A model generated the notes under the pieces. The model saw nothing but the letters and a program-made list of their open reading frames with translations. It was not told the origin of the DNA and made no database searches. Made by a program: the position numbers and the translations under genes. This document shows, one piece after another, positions 17,150 through 27,764 of a stretch of 64,000 nt of DNA. Origin of the DNA: Luteimonas abyssi (GTDB lineage Bacteria; Pseudomonadota; Gammaproteobacteria; Xanthomonadales; Xanthomonadaceae). Position 1 is the first letter of the stretch, and every line of letters begins with the position of its first letter. The stretch is from contig NZ_KQ759763.1 of NCBI RefSeq assembly GCF_001482195.1, forward strand, positions 2,121,101 to 2,185,100. Direction: 5' to 3'.

Positions 17150-19020
17150 CAACGCCCCCGCAGGAACCAGCGATCGATCTCCGACAATCCGAAGCGCGTC
17201 CATGTGGGACGCCCGTGATTGCACTGTCCGGAGCGCTCGGTCTCCTCCATCTGCCGCAGCAGGGCGTTCATCTCCGGCACGGTCAGGCGGCGGTTGGCGC
17301 GCACGGAGCCGTGACAGGCCATCGTCGACAGCAATTCGTCGCGGGCGCCGCGCACCCGGCGGCTCTGCCCGTGCTCGCGAAGATCCGCCAGCACGTCGCG
17401 CAACAGCGACTCCGTGTCGCCTTGCGCCAGCAGCGCCGGCACGCCGCGCAGCAACAGCGACTGCGGGCCGGCCCGGCTCACGTCGAACCCGAGTTCCGCC
17501 AGGGTCGCAGCCTCGCGCTCGGCGACATCCGCCTCGCGTTCGGCCACCGCCACCGTCTGCGGCACCAGCAACGGCTGCATCCGCAGACCTTCGCTGTCGT
17601 GCGCGGTCTTCAGGCGCTCGTAGCCGATGCGCTCGTGCGCGGCATGCATGTCGACCACGATCAGGCCGTCGGCGGCCTGGCTGAGGATGTAGATGCCGTG
17701 CAACTGGGCCAAGGCGAATCCGAGCGGCGGAATGCCGGCCTCGTCGGTGGCGGGCAGGACCGCCGGCGCGGGTCCACCGTGCCACACCGCAGCATGCGTC
17801 GTCGCCTGGGATTGCGGATCGCCCGTCCCGGCCGCGGCGTCCGTCGGGACCGGGCTGCCGTACAGCGCCGCATAACCCGCCCGCATGTCGTCCACTCGCA
17901 GGGGAAGGTGCGACTGCTGCCGCGGCGCCCCGCCCCAGCCGCCGGGCGGCGACGTCCCCTGCGACCCATCCGACGACGGCATCGGCCCGCCGCCGGCCTC
18001 CTCCACGACGGCAGCACCGAGCCCGGCACGCGTCTGCGCGAGCGCTTCGTGCAGGGTGCGATAGACGAATTCGTGGATCAGCCGGCCGTCGCGGAATCGC
18101 ACCTCGTGCTTGGCCGGGTGTACGTTGACGTCGACGCGGGTCGGATCGAGTGCCAGGAACAGCACGTACGCAGGCTGACGCCCGTGATAGAGCACGTCGG
18201 CGTACGCCTGCTTCACCGCATGGGCCACGCTGCGGTCGCGCACCGCACGCCCGTTGACGTAGAGATACTGCTGGTCCGCACTGGCGCGCGAGTACGCGGG
18301 CTGCGCGATCCAGCCCGACAGCGCCAGGCCGGCGGCGGCGTGCTCGATCCGCAGCGCATGACGCGCGAACTCGGCGCCGAGGGTTTCTTCCAGGCGCCCG
18401 TCGGAAAACAGCGCCTCACCGCCCCGGTAGCGCCGCAACGGTTTGCCGTTGTGGCTCACCCGCAGCTCCACATCCGGGCGCGCCAGCGCCAGCGAGCGCA
18501 GCCATTCCTCGATATGCCCGAGTTCGGTCCGCTCCGCCCGCAGGAACTTGCGTCGCGCCGGCACGTTGAAGAACAGGTCGCGCACTTCGACCGTGGTTCC
18601 CGGCGGATGCTGCTTCGGCTCCACCGTGCCCACCCGGCCGCCATCCACGTGCAGGGCACTCGCATGGTCGGCATCGGGCGTGCGCGAGGCGAGCATGAAG
18701 CGGCTCACCGAGCCGATCGAAGGCAGCGCCTCGCCGCGGAACCCCAGCGTGGCGACGGCCTCGAGATCGTCCAGCGATGCGATCTTGCTGGTGGCGTGGC
18801 GGGAGATCGCCAGCGGCAGGTCGTCGGGCGGAATGCCGCGGCCGTCGTCGCGGATGCGGATCAGGCGGACCCCGCCTTCCTCCAGATCGATGTCGACCCG
18901 CGCCGCGCCCGCATCGAGCGCGTTCTCCACCAGCTCCTTGACCACGGAAGCCGGCCGTTCGACGACTTCGCCGGCGGCGATCTGGTTGACGAGGGTGTCG
19001 GGAAGTTGACGGATGCGCAC
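17149..19020 (-). CDS. mutL: DNA mismatch repair protein MutL
   Basis: GHKL ATPase that links MutS mismatch recognition to downstream strand processing. 623 residues. The N-terminal ATPase shows [18 protein letters not shown], the Bergerat motif [10 protein letters not shown] (29-38), RDDGRGI, RHATSKI and [11 protein letters not shown]. Transducer domain follows ([17 protein letters not shown]), then a low-complexity linker around 340-400 and the C-terminal dimerisation domain ending [22 protein letters not shown]. The endonuclease motif DQHA(x)2E(x)4E is replaced by [14 protein letters not shown], so nuclease activity needs checking. Downstream of amiC, as in many gammaproteobacteria. Confidence 0.97.
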   Translation of the reverse strand: MRIRQLPDTLVNQIAAGEVVERPASVVKELVENALDAGAARVDIDLEEGGVRLIRIRDDGRGIPPDDLPLAISRHATSKIASLDDLEAVATLGFRGEALPSIGSVSRFMLASRTPDADHASALHVDGGRVGTVEPKQHPPGTTVEVRDLFFNVPARRKFLRAERTELGHIEEWLRSLALARPDVELRVSHNGKPLRRYRGGEALFSDGRLEETLGAEFARHALRIEHAAAGLALSGWIAQPAYSRASADQQYLYVNGRAVRDRSVAHAVKQAYADVLYHGRQPAYVLFLALDPTRVDVNVHPAKHEVRFRDGRLIHEFVYRTLHEALAQTRAGLGAAVVEEAGGGPMPSSDGSQGTSPPGGWGGAPRQQSHLPLRVDDMRAGYAALYGSPVPTDAAAGTGDPQSQATTHAAVWHGGPAPAVLPATDEAGIPPLGFALAQLHGIYILSQAADGLIVVDMHAAHERIGYERLKTAHDSEGLRMQPLLVPQTVAVAEREADVAEREAATLAELGFDVSRAGPQSLLLRGVPALLAQGDTESLLRDVLADLREHGQSRRVRGARDELLSTMACHGSVRANRRLTVPEMNALLRQMEETERSGQCNHGRPTWTRFGLSEIDRWFLRGR

Positions 19021-19088
19021 GGGAGTCGCGATGGGAAATCAGCCGCGATGATAGCGCCTGCCACCGTGGGTGGACCCGCTACGGCGGA

Positions 19089-20678
19089 TCAGGGCGGGCT
19101 GCCGCCCTGTCCATTGCCTGCCGCGGCGGCGGCGGCGCGCGCGGCGTACAGCGTGCCGGGCGGCGGCTGCGCCGAGAAATAGGTGTTCACGCCATCGAGC
19201 ACGGCACGTGCGACGGTGGCCTGAAAACGCGGATCGATCAGCCGCTGCTCTTCTTCCGCATTCGAGATGAACGCGGTTTCGACCAGCATCGCCGGCATGT
19301 CGGAGGTCCGCAGCACGGCGAAGTTGGCGCGCTCGATATGCGGCTTGTGGTTGTTGCCGATCCGCTTCAGGCCGGCGAGCACGTGCTGACCTGCATCCTC
19401 CGACGCCTTCATCTGCCCGCTCTGGGTGAGATCGAGCAGCACCGATGCGAGGGTGTCGTCGGCCTCCTGCAGGCGCACGCCACCGATCAGGTCGGCGGCG
19501 TTTTCCTTGTCCGCCAGCCAGCGGGCACGCTGCGAGGAGGCGCCGCGCAGCGACAGCACGTAGACCGACGACCCCTGCGCATTGCGATTGGGCGCGGCGT
19601 CGGCGTGGATCGAGATGAACATGTCCGCACCGGCCCGGCGCGCCCGCTGGCTGCGCTGGTTGAGCGCGACGAACTCGTCCCGGTCGCGGGTGAGGAAGGA
19701 CTGCAGGCCCGGCGTGGCGTCGACCTGACGCGCGAGCTCGCGCGCGATCGCGAGGGTGATGTCCTTCTCCCGGCGGCCGGTCGGTCCGACCGCGCCCGGA
19801 TCCTGGCCGCCATGGCCGGCATCGATGGCGATGATCAATGGGCGCGTGCCGGCCGCGCTGACCTGCGGCCGCACCGTCGGCGCAGGCTCTGCAGCGGCGG
19901 CATCCGCTTGCACGGTCCGCGGCTCGGATGTGGCCGGCGCGGGCGCAGGTACCTGCGGTGCAGGCGCGGGTGCAGGTGCTGCCGGTGCCGGTACCGCCCG
20001 CGAGGCGGCGATCTCGGAAATCAGCCGCGAGGTCGCGGCGCTGGACGCGGCGAAGTCCGGCAGCGCCGCATCGCCCTGTGGCGTCGCGGCCGCGGGATTG
20101 GCGCTGGTATTGGCGGATGCCCCCGCGTTGCCGGACATGTCCGCGACGAGCCTGCGGGTGGCATCGTTGGATGCGGCAACCGCACTGGCCGACGATCGCG
20201 GCGCGGACGCGTCGGAAGATGCCGCTGCACCGCCGGTCACGGCGGCCACACGCGCTTCGGCGCCGCTCTCGCCATCGCCCGGCCATTCCAGGATCAACTT
20301 GACGCCGTCGGCGCCAGGCTCGAAACGCGGATTGAGCGCAACCACCGGCGCATGCAGATCGAACACGATACGCGTCGTGCCCGGCTCCGGCTGGCCGCTC
20401 CGGACCGCCTTCACCAGGCCGGCCGGGGTCGGCAGGCGCAGGCCGTTGCCCAGCTTGGTGCCCGGCAAATCCACCACCAGACGGTGCGGATCGGCGAGCG
20501 TCAGGACCTTGAACTCGACTTCGGCCGGAAAACCCAGCTCGGCGCGGGTCCCGGTGGCGCCCGCCGCGAGATCCACCTGACGGACCTCGCCGGCCTTCGC
20601 CGCCATGCTCCAGACGAGGCCGGCCAGAAGGGCCAGTCCCAACACGACTTCCTGGATTCGGGTTCCCCGGATACGCAT
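19089..20678 (-). CDS. amiC: N-acetylmuramoyl-L-alanine amidase (AmiC/AmiB type)
   Basis: Periplasmic zinc amidase that cleaves the stem peptide from septal peptidoglycan during daughter-cell separation. 529 residues: signal peptide at 1-30 (LGLALLAGLVWSMAAKA), an AMIN domain at about 35-150 (septal targeting, VDLPGTKLGNGLRLP), an Ala/Pro-rich linker at about 155-270, and Amidase_3 from IIAIDAGHGGQDPGAVG (zinc His) through REKDITLAIARELA, MFISIHADAAP (zinc His) to MLVETAFISNAEEEQRL (catalytic Glu). The long linker is low complexity. Between tsaE and mutL, the usual order for amiB/amiC genes. Confidence 0.95.
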   Translation of the reverse strand: MRIRGTRIQEVVLGLALLAGLVWSMAAKAGEVRQVDLAAGATGTRAELGFPAEVEFKVLTLADPHRLVVDLPGTKLGNGLRLPTPAGLVKAVRSGQPEPGTTRIVFDLHAPVVALNPRFEPGADGVKLILEWPGDGESGAEARVAAVTGGAAASSDASAPRSSASAVAASNDATRRLVADMSGNAGASANTSANPAAATPQGDAALPDFAASSAATSRLISEIAASRAVPAPAAPAPAPAPQVPAPAPATSEPRTVQADAAAAEPAPTVRPQVSAAGTRPLIIAIDAGHGGQDPGAVGPTGRREKDITLAIARELARQVDATPGLQSFLTRDRDEFVALNQRSQRARRAGADMFISIHADAAPNRNAQGSSVYVLSLRGASSQRARWLADKENAADLIGGVRLQEADDTLASVLLDLTQSGQMKASEDAGQHVLAGLKRIGNNHKPHIERANFAVLRTSDMPAMLVETAFISNAEEEQRLIDPRFQATVARAVLDGVNTYFSAQPPPGTLYAARAAAAAAGNGQGGSPP

Positions 20679-20785
20679 GGCACGTAGTCAAGCACCAGCA
20701 AGGAATGTTTGCAATACGTTTTCCCTTAGAAATCCGTCACCTGGAGGGCCTTCCTGCTACCCCGGTTCAGGAAACCGTCACAACT

Positions 20786-21256
20786 TCATCCCAGGCCGGC
20801 ATCGGCCAGCCATCGCCGACCGCGCGCCGAGCGGGCCTGCAGCCGCACCGACCGCCCCTGCTCCGCGATGTCCAGGTCGATGTCCAGATCGGGTGCGGGC
20901 AACGCGCCCTGCCCGCGCTGTGGCCACTCCACGAGCCACAGGACGGCCTGCGCGTCGTCGAGGCCCAGGAACTCCAGCTCGCCCGGATCGCCGATCCTGT
21001 ACAGATCCAGGTGCAGGGCCTCGCCGCCTGTCGCCAGCGGATAGCGCTCGACGAGGGTGTAGGTCGGGCTGCGAACGGTTCCGGTCACGCCGAGATGGCG
21101 CAGCCAGGCCCGCGCCAGGGTGGATTTGCCGGCGCCGAGATCGCCGTGCAGATGCACCACGGCCCCCACAGGCTGACGCGCGGCCAGACGGCCCGCCAGT
21201 GCGGCGGTCGCCTCGGCATCGTCGAGCATGAGCTCGTGTCCGGCATCCAGGGTCAT
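20786..21256 (-). CDS. tsaE: tRNA threonylcarbamoyladenosine biosynthesis ATPase TsaE
   Basis: P-loop ATPase that supports TsaB-TsaD in making t6A37 on ANN-decoding tRNAs. 156 residues with Walker A GDLGAGKSTLARAWL, the conserved VRSPTYTLVERYP and LHLDLYRIGDPGELEFLGLDD segments and LVEWPQRG. ATG at 21256 overlaps the nnr stop as ATGA, indicating coupling. It is 107 bp upstream of amiC on the same strand; the nnr-tsaE-amiC-mutL order is widely conserved. Confidence 0.96.
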   Translation of the reverse strand: MTLDAGHELMLDDAEATAALAGRLAARQPVGAVVHLHGDLGAGKSTLARAWLRHLGVTGTVRSPTYTLVERYPLATGGEALHLDLYRIGDPGELEFLGLDDAQAVLWLVEWPQRGQGALPAPDLDIDLDIAEQGRSVRLQARSARGRRWLADAGLG

Positions 21257-22761
21257 GGATTCGCCTCCCGGCGCAGATAGAACAGCAGGTCCGAGGGCAA
21301 CAGCCCACGCGCTCCGTCGGCGACGGCGGCCAGATCGCCGGCGCAGGCATGCAGCAATGCACCCGTGGTCGCCGCCTCCAGCGCCGCATGTCCCTGCGCG
21401 CGCAGCGCGGCGATGCAGCCGGTCAGGACGTCGCCCATGCCGCCGACCGCCATGCCGGGATTGCCCGCGGCGATCACCCGCATCGACACGCCCGGCGCAG
21501 CCACCAGCGTACCCGCGCCCTTGAGCACCACCACGCAGCCGTAGCGCTGGACCAGTGCGGCGAGCGCCGCCGGACGATCGGCCTGCACCCGAGCGGCGCT
21601 GCACCCGAGCAGGCGCCCCGCTTCACCCGGATGCGGGGTCAGTACGGCGTCCGGCGGCAGGATGTCGCCACCGACGGCGAGCAGGTTCAAGGCGTCGGCA
21701 TCCAGCACCAGTGGGCGCGCACATGCCAGGGCCTGGCGATACAGCGCCGAACCCCAGGGTGCTGTGCCCAGTCCAGGTCCCAGCGCCACGACATCCGCCC
21801 GTTCCAGGAGGCCGGCGAACGCCTCCTTGTCCGCCTCGCTGTCTCCGACCGCCACCGGCATCGCCTCCGGACGGCGGCTCAGCAACGGCCCGACATGCGC
21901 CTGTCGCGTGGCGACACCGACCAGCCCCGCACCACTGCGCAGGGCCGCCTCCGCGGCCAGCATGATCGCGCCGCCGTGACCGTGATCGCCGCCGACGCAC
22001 AGCACGTACCCGGCGTCGCCCTTGTGGCTGTTGCGCGCACGCGGCGACAGGCGGGCACGCAGCGCGGCGGCGCGCAAGCGGATCGCGGTGGGGGACACGC
22101 CGTCCAATACCGCGTCCGCCACCTCGAGCGCATCGAGTTCGCATTCGCCCGCATGTTCGAGACCCGCCCCCGTGGCCAGCCCCAGATGCGCGGCGAGAAA
22201 CTGCACGGTCACCGTGGCGCGGATCGCCTCGTCCGACACGTACCCGGTGCCGGCGTCCACGCCGCTCGGCGTGTCCAATGCGAGCACGGGGGTGCCGGCC
22301 GCGTTGACCCGTCGCATCAACGCGGCCAACGCAGCGTCGGGCGGCCGGTCGAGGCCGATACCGAGCAATGCATCGACGATCACATCGGCGACCGGCAACG
22401 CATCGTCGCCGACGACCCGCGTCTCGCCACCGGCCGCGTGATAGGCCTCCGCGGCGCGGCGGGCCGGCGCACTGCGCGGCATGTGCTCGATCAGGTGCGC
22501 CACCGTCACCACGCAGCCGGCATCGCGTGCGTGGCTCGCCAGCACGTATCCGTCGCCCCCGTTGTTGCCGGGGCCGCACAGCACCAGCACGCGCTGCGCA
22601 TCCGGCCAATGCGCGCGCAACGCGGCCCAGGCGGACGCGCCGGCGCGCGCCATCAGCACGTCATCGTCGCCCGCCGCATCGATCGCCGCCGCCTCGAGCG
22701 TCCGCAGCGCGGTGTTGTCGTACAGACGGTCGACGTGGGTGTCGGGCAGGCGATCGGTCAT
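21253..22761 (-). CDS. nnr: Bifunctional NAD(P)H-hydrate epimerase/dehydratase
   Basis: Metabolite-repair enzyme that restores NAD(P)H from its hydrated form. 502 residues: the N-terminal YjeF_N epimerase (about 1-225; CGPGNNGGDGYVLASHA, VIVDALLGIGLDRPP, LALDTPSGVDAGTGY) and the C-terminal ribokinase-like ADP-dependent dehydratase (about 230-502; SHKGDAGYVLCVGG, VALGPGLG, VLDADALNLLA, LTPHPGEAGRLLG, VLKGAGTLVAAP, NPGMAVGGMGDVLTGCIAALRAQG). First gene of the minus-strand run; divergent from queG across 134 bp. Confidence 0.96.
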   Translation of the reverse strand: MTDRLPDTHVDRLYDNTALRTLEAAAIDAAGDDDVLMARAGASAWAALRAHWPDAQRVLVLCGPGNNGGDGYVLASHARDAGCVVTVAHLIEHMPRSAPARRAAEAYHAAGGETRVVGDDALPVADVIVDALLGIGLDRPPDAALAALMRRVNAAGTPVLALDTPSGVDAGTGYVSDEAIRATVTVQFLAAHLGLATGAGLEHAGECELDALEVADAVLDGVSPTAIRLRAAALRARLSPRARNSHKGDAGYVLCVGGDHGHGGAIMLAAEAALRSGAGLVGVATRQAHVGPLLSRRPEAMPVAVGDSEADKEAFAGLLERADVVALGPGLGTAPWGSALYRQALACARPLVLDADALNLLAVGGDILPPDAVLTPHPGEAGRLLGCSAARVQADRPAALAALVQRYGCVVVLKGAGTLVAAPGVSMRVIAAGNPGMAVGGMGDVLTGCIAALRAQGHAALEAATTGALLHACAGDLAAVADGARGLLPSDLLFYLRREANP

Positions 22762-22883
22762 GCCGGGATTCTATGGGCTCGGTCTGCCGGCGCGACAGCG
22801 CCAGGCCGAACCCACGCCGTTTCCCTGCAATCGCCACGTCCCCCGTCGCCCTGCATGGCGATCCGGGCCGAGGCCCGGTTTCC

Positions 22884-22889
22884 TATAAT
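22884..22889 (+). promoter_or_regulatory. Possible leaderless promoter of queG
   Basis: A perfect TATAAT lies only 6 bp before the ATG of queG, in an otherwise GC-rich region. If it is the -10 element, transcription would begin at or next to the start codon, giving a leaderless mRNA; no ribosome site is seen before the ATG, which agrees. A -35 match is not obvious. Confidence 0.45.
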
Positions 22890-22895
22890 TTGGGC

Positions 22896-23987
22896 ATGCC
22901 ATCCTGTTTCGCCCCGCCACCCGCCACGCGGCGAGCGCCCCCGCAGCAGGCCGCGCTCGCCGACCGCATCCGCGCGCTGGCGCACGAGGCCGGCTTTCAG
23001 CGCGTTGGCTTCAGCGACATCGAGCTCGGAGCGGATGCGGAGCACCTGCGCTCGTGGCTGGCCGAAGGCCTGTACGGCACGATGGAATGGATGGCCCGCC
23101 ACGGCGACCTGCGCGCACGTCCGGCGGAGCTCGTGCCCGGCACCGTACGGGTGATCTCGGTGGGGCTGGATTACGGCCCCGACGATCACGACGACAGCTG
23201 GCGCACGCTGGCCGATGGCCGGCGCGCCTATGTCGCCCGTTACGCGCTGGGCCGCGACTACCACAAACTCATGCGCCAACGCCTGCAGAAGCTGGCCGAC
23301 CGCATCGCCGCGCTGGTGGGACCGTTCGGCCATCGCGTGTTCGTCGATTCCGCACCGGTGCTGGAGCGTGCGCTCGCACGCAATGCGGGGCTTGGCTGGA
23401 TCGGCAAGCACACCTGTCTGATCGACCGACGCGGCGGCTCCTGGTTCTTCCTCGGCGAGATCTACGTCGATCTGCCGCTTCCGATCGACACGCCCGCCAC
23501 CGCGCACTGCGGCACCTGCACGCGCTGCATCGACATCTGCCCGACCGAGGCGATCGTCGCGCCCTACCGGCTCGATGCGCGCCGCTGCATCAGCTATCTC
23601 ACCATCGAGCACGACGGCGCGATCCCCGAGCCGCTGCGCGCGCCGATCGGCAACCGCATCTTCGGCTGCGACGACTGCCAACTGGTCTGCCCCTGGAACA
23701 AGTTCGCCCGTCGCACCGACGAGCCCGATTTCCGGGTCCGCAACGACCTCGATACCGCCACCCTGCCCGCCCTGTTCGCATGGACGGAAGAGGAGTTCCT
23801 GCATCGCACCGAAGGCTCGGCGATCCGTCGCAGCGGCCACCGCCGCTGGCTGCGCAACATCGCCGTCGCGCTGGGCAACGCCCCGTCCACACCGGAGGTG
23901 GTCGCCGCGCTGCGCGCGCGACGCGATTCGGGCGATGTCCTCGTCGACGAGCATGTGGACTGGGCGCTGCGCCGGCACGACGCGTGA
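22896..23987 (+). CDS. queG: Epoxyqueuosine reductase QueG
   Basis: Cobalamin- and Fe-S-dependent enzyme performing the last step of queuosine synthesis in tRNA. 363 residues. N-terminal domain holds GFQRVGFSDIELGADAEHL and YHKLMRQRLQKLADRI; the aspartate in VFVDSAPVLERALA matches the family active-site acid; GLGWIGKHTCLI follows. Two 4Fe-4S clusters are seen: CGTCTRCIDICPTEAI with CISY, and GCDDCQLVCPWNKF. The C-terminus has a HEAT-like segment (WLRNIAVALGNAPSTPEVVAALRAR). ATG at 22896 is close behind a TATAAT. Confidence 0.96.
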   Translation: MPSCFAPPPATRRAPPQQAALADRIRALAHEAGFQRVGFSDIELGADAEHLRSWLAEGLYGTMEWMARHGDLRARPAELVPGTVRVISVGLDYGPDDHDDSWRTLADGRRAYVARYALGRDYHKLMRQRLQKLADRIAALVGPFGHRVFVDSAPVLERALARNAGLGWIGKHTCLIDRRGGSWFFLGEIYVDLPLPIDTPATAHCGTCTRCIDICPTEAIVAPYRLDARRCISYLTIEHDGAIPEPLRAPIGNRIFGCDDCQLVCPWNKFARRTDEPDFRVRNDLDTATLPALFAWTEEEFLHRTEGSAIRRSGHRRWLRNIAVALGNAPSTPEVVAALRARRDSGDVLVDEHVDWALRRHDA

Positions 23988-24141
23988 GCCCTCTGCGCAG
24001 TGTCCGACCCCGAAACGCGGATGCGGAGGCGCGGCAGCCCTCAGTGGCCGCGCGTGCGCTCCGCGGACCGGAGCGGGAGGATGTTCATGCACGGCGAAGC
24101 AATCCGCGACGTTGCGGAAACCTGAAGAGCCCTCGCGACGA

Positions 24142-24654
24142 TCAACCCGGCGCCAGACGCGCCATCAACACCACATCGACGTAGACGCCGTCGCGCAACG
24201 CGTAACCGCACGCCAGACCTTCGCGCGCGAACCCGTGCCGCTCGTACAGCGCAATAGCGGCCGTGTTGTCGGCATAGACCTCCAGCTCCAGCCGGCGCAC
24301 GCCGTGCCAGCGTTCGGCGGTATCGATCGCCGCCTGCAACAGCTGCGTCCCGATCCCCTGCCGCCAGCGATCGCGCGCGACCGCCATGCCGATGTTGGCG
24401 ACATGGCGCCGGCGCGGGTTCTGGAAGACCTCGAAGCCGGCCGCGCCGACGATATCCGGTGTCCCGGACGGATCGGCTTCGGCGACCAGTTGCACCACAT
24501 GTCTCGGCGGATCCGCGAGTTGTTTCGCCCAGGCGGCCTGCGACGGGAACGGCGGCTGCAGCGTAGCGCCGTACGCCTCGGCCTGCGAGAACAGCGCATG
24601 CAGGCCGGCCGCATCGGTCGGCTCCGCATGGCGGACCCGCAGCCGGACGCTCAC
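24142..24654 (-). CDS. GNAT family N-acetyltransferase
   Basis: Acetyl-CoA-dependent acyltransferase of 170 residues; substrate unknown. The GNAT core is clear: [20 protein letters not shown] at the N-terminus, motif [30 protein letters not shown], and motif [28 protein letters not shown]. The resemblance to phosphinothricin/spermidine-type acetyltransferases is general. The GTG start at 24654 overlaps the pgi stop (GTGA), so it is probably the last gene of the pan-pgi run. Confidence 0.88.
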   Translation of the reverse strand: MSVRLRVRHAEPTDAAGLHALFSQAEAYGATLQPPFPSQAAWAKQLADPPRHVVQLVAEADPSGTPDIVGAAGFEVFQNPRRRHVANIGMAVARDRWRQGIGTQLLQAAIDTAERWHGVRRLELEVYADNTAAIALYERHGFAREGLACGYALRDGVYVDVVLMARLAPG

Positions 24655-26198
24655 CCGGCCGCGCGCCGCGCGGCGATCTCGGCCAGCAGCGCCCGGGTCA
24701 CCGGGTCCTCGACCCGGGCCGGCTCGCCCTTCACCGCCGGCAGCAACTCGCCGGCGATGCGCTTGCCCAGCTCCACGCCCCACTGGTCGAACGCGTTGAT
24801 GCCCCACAACACCGACTGCAGGTACACGCTGTGCTCGTAGAGCGCGATCAGCGCACCGAGGCTGTGCGGGGTGAGCGCGTCGAGCAGCAGCAGGGTCGAG
24901 GGGCGGTTGCCGGGATAGCGCTTCTGCGGATCCTCGGCGGCGTGGCCGTTGGCCAACGCTTCGGTCTGGGCCAGCAGATTCGACAGCAGCGCGGCATGGT
25001 TGTCCGCGTACGGATGGGCCGGACGGACCACCCCGATGAAATCGGCCGGCACGGTCTGCGTGCCCTGGTGCAGCGCCTGGAAGAAGCTGTGCTGCGAATT
25101 GGTGCCCGGCCCGCCCCACAGTACGGGCACGGTGTCCAGACCGGCCGGCTCGCCCTGCGGCGTCACCGATTTGCCCAGGCTTTCCATCACCAACTGCTGC
25201 AGGTACGCCGGCAGCAACGCCAGGCGCTCGTCGTAGGGCAGCACCGCATGCGTGGACAGGCCCAGCGCATTTCGGTTCCAGACCACGGTCAGCGCATGCA
25301 GCAGCGGCAGGTTGGCATCGTCCGGCGCCTGCAGCGCGTGCGCATCCATCTCCGCCGCGCCGGCCAGCAGCGCGTCGAAACCGTCCAGGCCGATCGCCAA
25401 CGCGATCGAGAAACCGCCCGCCGACCACAGCGAGTAGCGCCCGCCGACCCAGTCCCACATCGGCAGCACGCGCTCGGGCGCGACGCCGAAGGCTTCGGCC
25501 TTTTCCACGTTCGCACTGACCGCGTACAGACGTTCGCCGCCACCCAGCCAATCGCGCAGGATGCCGCCGTTGAGCAGTGTCTCCTGCGTACCGAAACTCT
25601 TGGAGACCAGGATCGCGGCGGTCTTCGCCGGGTCCAGCCCGCGCAGGATGTGCTGCGCATCGCTGCCGTCGACGTTGGTGAGGAAATGCACCCGGAAACG
25701 GCCGGTGTGCGCGTCCTTCAACGCGTCGGCCACCAGCCGCGGCCCGAGATCCGAGCCGCCGATGCCGACGTTGACGATGTCGGTGACCGGCGAGGCTTCG
25801 AGCGCGGCGATCAGTTCGGCCATGCGCTCGCGCGCCGCGCCGGCCTGGGCATGCGCATCGCGCGCGGTGTCGGTCGCGCCGAGCGCGGAACGCAGCGCGA
25901 CGTGCAACGCCGGCCGGTGTTCGGAGGTGTTGACGATCTCGCCGTCGAACAGCGCCTGCATCGCCTGCGCCAGGCGCGCCTCGCGCGCGAGCGCATGCAG
26001 GGCGTCGAGCGCTTCGGCGTCCACCCGCTGGCGGGCGAAGTTGGCGTAGAGCCCGCCCACGCGCATCGCGAAGGCGTCGGCACGACCGGCGTCGCCGGCC
26101 ACCAGGTCGGTGATCCTCGCCTCGCCCAGTCGGCGCGCGTGCGGCGCCAGGTGGTGATGGAGGCGCTGCGCGGCGTTCGACTGGGGTGCGTTGGACAT
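24651..26198 (-). CDS. pgi: Glucose-6-phosphate isomerase
   Basis: Glycolytic enzyme interconverting glucose-6-phosphate and fructose-6-phosphate, 515 residues, cytosolic. SIS-domain signatures: [97 protein letters not shown] and the C-terminal [26 protein letters not shown]. The catalytic Glu is in MESLGK and the His in [11 protein letters not shown] at 26198 overlaps the panD stop as TGATG. Shorter than E. coli Pgi (549), as is common in xanthomonads. Confidence 0.97.
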   Translation of the reverse strand: MSNAPQSNAAQRLHHHLAPHARRLGEARITDLVAGDAGRADAFAMRVGGLYANFARQRVDAEALDALHALAREARLAQAMQALFDGEIVNTSEHRPALHVALRSALGATDTARDAHAQAGAARERMAELIAALEASPVTDIVNVGIGGSDLGPRLVADALKDAHTGRFRVHFLTNVDGSDAQHILRGLDPAKTAAILVSKSFGTQETLLNGGILRDWLGGGERLYAVSANVEKAEAFGVAPERVLPMWDWVGGRYSLWSAGGFSIALAIGLDGFDALLAGAAEMDAHALQAPDDANLPLLHALTVVWNRNALGLSTHAVLPYDERLALLPAYLQQLVMESLGKSVTPQGEPAGLDTVPVLWGGPGTNSQHSFFQALHQGTQTVPADFIGVVRPAHPYADNHAALLSNLLAQTEALANGHAAEDPQKRYPGNRPSTLLLLDALTPHSLGALIALYEHSVYLQSVLWGINAFDQWGVELGKRIAGELLPAVKGEPARVEDPVTRALLAEIAARRAAG

Positions 26199-26578
26199 CA
26201 GGCTGCCTGTGCCGGGATCGATTCGTTGGTGTGGGTCATGCGGTTCTGCCGGTCCACGTAGACCAGGCTCGGCTTGAACGTGGCCGCCTCGGCCTCGTCG
26301 CAGGCGCCGTAGGCGCAGATGATGACCAGATCGCCCGGCTCGGCCTGGTGCGCCGCGGCGCCGTTGACCGAAATGGTACCGCTGCCGGCCTCGGCGCGGA
26401 TCGCATAGGTCGCGAAGCGCTTGCCGTTGTTGATGTTGTAGATCTCCACCCGCTCGTACTCGCGGATGCCGGCCAGATCGAGCAGGCGGCTGTCGATCGC
26501 GCACGAGCCTTCGTAGTGCAGCTCGGCGTGGGTCACGGTGGCGCGGTGGATCTTGGCTTTGAGAAGGGTCAGTTGCAT
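26198..26578 (-). CDS. panD: Aspartate 1-decarboxylase (pyruvoyl)
   Basis: Makes beta-alanine from aspartate for pantothenate. 126 residues, synthesised as a proenzyme that self-cleaves at Gly24-Ser25 ([10 protein letters not shown]) to form the pyruvoyl group. Other family marks: [20 protein letters not shown], the [19 protein letters not shown] core, and [14 protein letters not shown]. Codes 113 bp downstream of panC and overlaps pgi by one base. The neighbouring panB and panC complete the pantoate-to-pantothenate branch. Confidence 0.97.
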   Translation of the reverse strand: MQLTLLKAKIHRATVTHAELHYEGSCAIDSRLLDLAGIREYERVEIYNINNGKRFATYAIRAEAGSGTISVNGAAAHQAEPGDLVIICAYGACDEAEAATFKPSLVYVDRQNRMTHTNESIPAQAA

Positions 26579-26691
26579 GGCATCGGCCCGCGGTGGCGGG
26601 GAGCAGTGGCGGGAGTCGCGGCGCGTGGGCGGCGCGGAAGGCGCCAGTATAGGCGCCGGCTGCGGCATCGCAACAAACAACCGCCTGCGAT

Positions 26692-27549
26692 TCAGCCGCC
26701 GCTGCCGAACTCGAGATTGTCGATCAGCCGGGTCGTGCCGAGTCGGGCCGCCATCAGCGCCACACGCGGACCACGGCCATGGTCGTCGTCCGGGATGCCC
26801 AACGCCCGGGTGCGGATCGCGGCATAGTCGACGACGAAACCCGCCGCCTCCAGCGCCTGGATCGCTTCGGCCTCCACGCCGGTCCGCGCCTGGCCGGCGT
26901 CCCAGGCATCGCGCATGCGCTGCAGGGTGGCATGCAGCAGCGGCGCGACCCGTCGCTCGGCCGGACTCAGGTACTGGTTGCGCGAACTCAGCGCAAGCCC
27001 GTCGTCGGCGCGCACGATGTCGCCGGCCAGCAACGTCACCGGGAACGCCAGATCGGTCACCAGGTGGCGGATCACGGCCAGTTGCTGATAGTCCTTGCGA
27101 CCGAAGACGGCCACATCCGGCTGCACCTGCAGCAACAGCCGCGACACCACCGTCGCCACCCCGTCGAAGTGTCCGGGACGGCGCGCGCCCTCCAGCACCT
27201 CGGTCACGCCCGGCACGCTGATCTTCACCGCCGCCGCGATCCCCAGCGGATACATCGTGTCCACCGACGGCGCCCACATGAGATCGCACCCGGCGGCGTC
27301 GAGTCCCTGCGCATCCGCCTCGGGCGTACGCGGATAGCGCGCGAAATCCTCGTTCGGCCCGAACTGGGTGGGATTGACGAAAACGCTCGCCACCCCGCGA
27401 TCGGCCTGCGTGCGCGCCAGCCGCACCAGCGAGTGATGGCCTGCGTGCAGGTTGCCCATGGTCGGCACCAGACCGACACGCAATCCCTCGCGTTTCCACC
27501 CGGCCACGCGCGCGCGCAAGGTCTGGAGATCGTGGACGATGTCGATCAC
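26692..27549 (-). CDS. panC: Pantoate-beta-alanine ligase
   Basis: ATP-dependent ligase joining pantoate and beta-alanine, 285 residues, cytosolic. Signatures: [21 protein letters not shown] with the HxGH nucleotide motif, [56 protein letters not shown], and [17 protein letters not shown]. Starts with GTG at 27549 ([11 protein letters not shown]); there is no ATG at the family N-terminus. Between panB and panD. Confidence 0.96.
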   Translation of the reverse strand: MIDIVHDLQTLRARVAGWKREGLRVGLVPTMGNLHAGHHSLVRLARTQADRGVASVFVNPTQFGPNEDFARYPRTPEADAQGLDAAGCDLMWAPSVDTMYPLGIAAAVKISVPGVTEVLEGARRPGHFDGVATVVSRLLLQVQPDVAVFGRKDYQQLAVIRHLVTDLAFPVTLLAGDIVRADDGLALSSRNQYLSPAERRVAPLLHATLQRMRDAWDAGQARTGVEAEAIQALEAAGFVVDYAAIRTRALGIPDDDHGRGPRVALMAARLGTTRLIDNLEFGSGG

Positions 27550-27764
27550 GTCGGTGCCTTCGGCAAAGCGGGGATTCTCGCAGATCGGGGCGCCCTGCCG
27601 ACAGCCGTCGGGCGATCGGCGCCCTGCCCGGCGCCAGGCCGACACCCCACCGCATGCACGCCGCCCGGCCGCCGGCATGGACGCACATCGTGCGCCCACG
27701 ATGGACGCGAGCTGACGCACCGCGCAGCGGTTCGGCGCGGCGCGCCGGGCCGCCTTCGGCGCGG

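Noticed and set aside
27550..27764. Possible gene between panC and panB
   Set aside because: Frames there are extensions of panC or antisense; no conserved start. Probably a promoter region.
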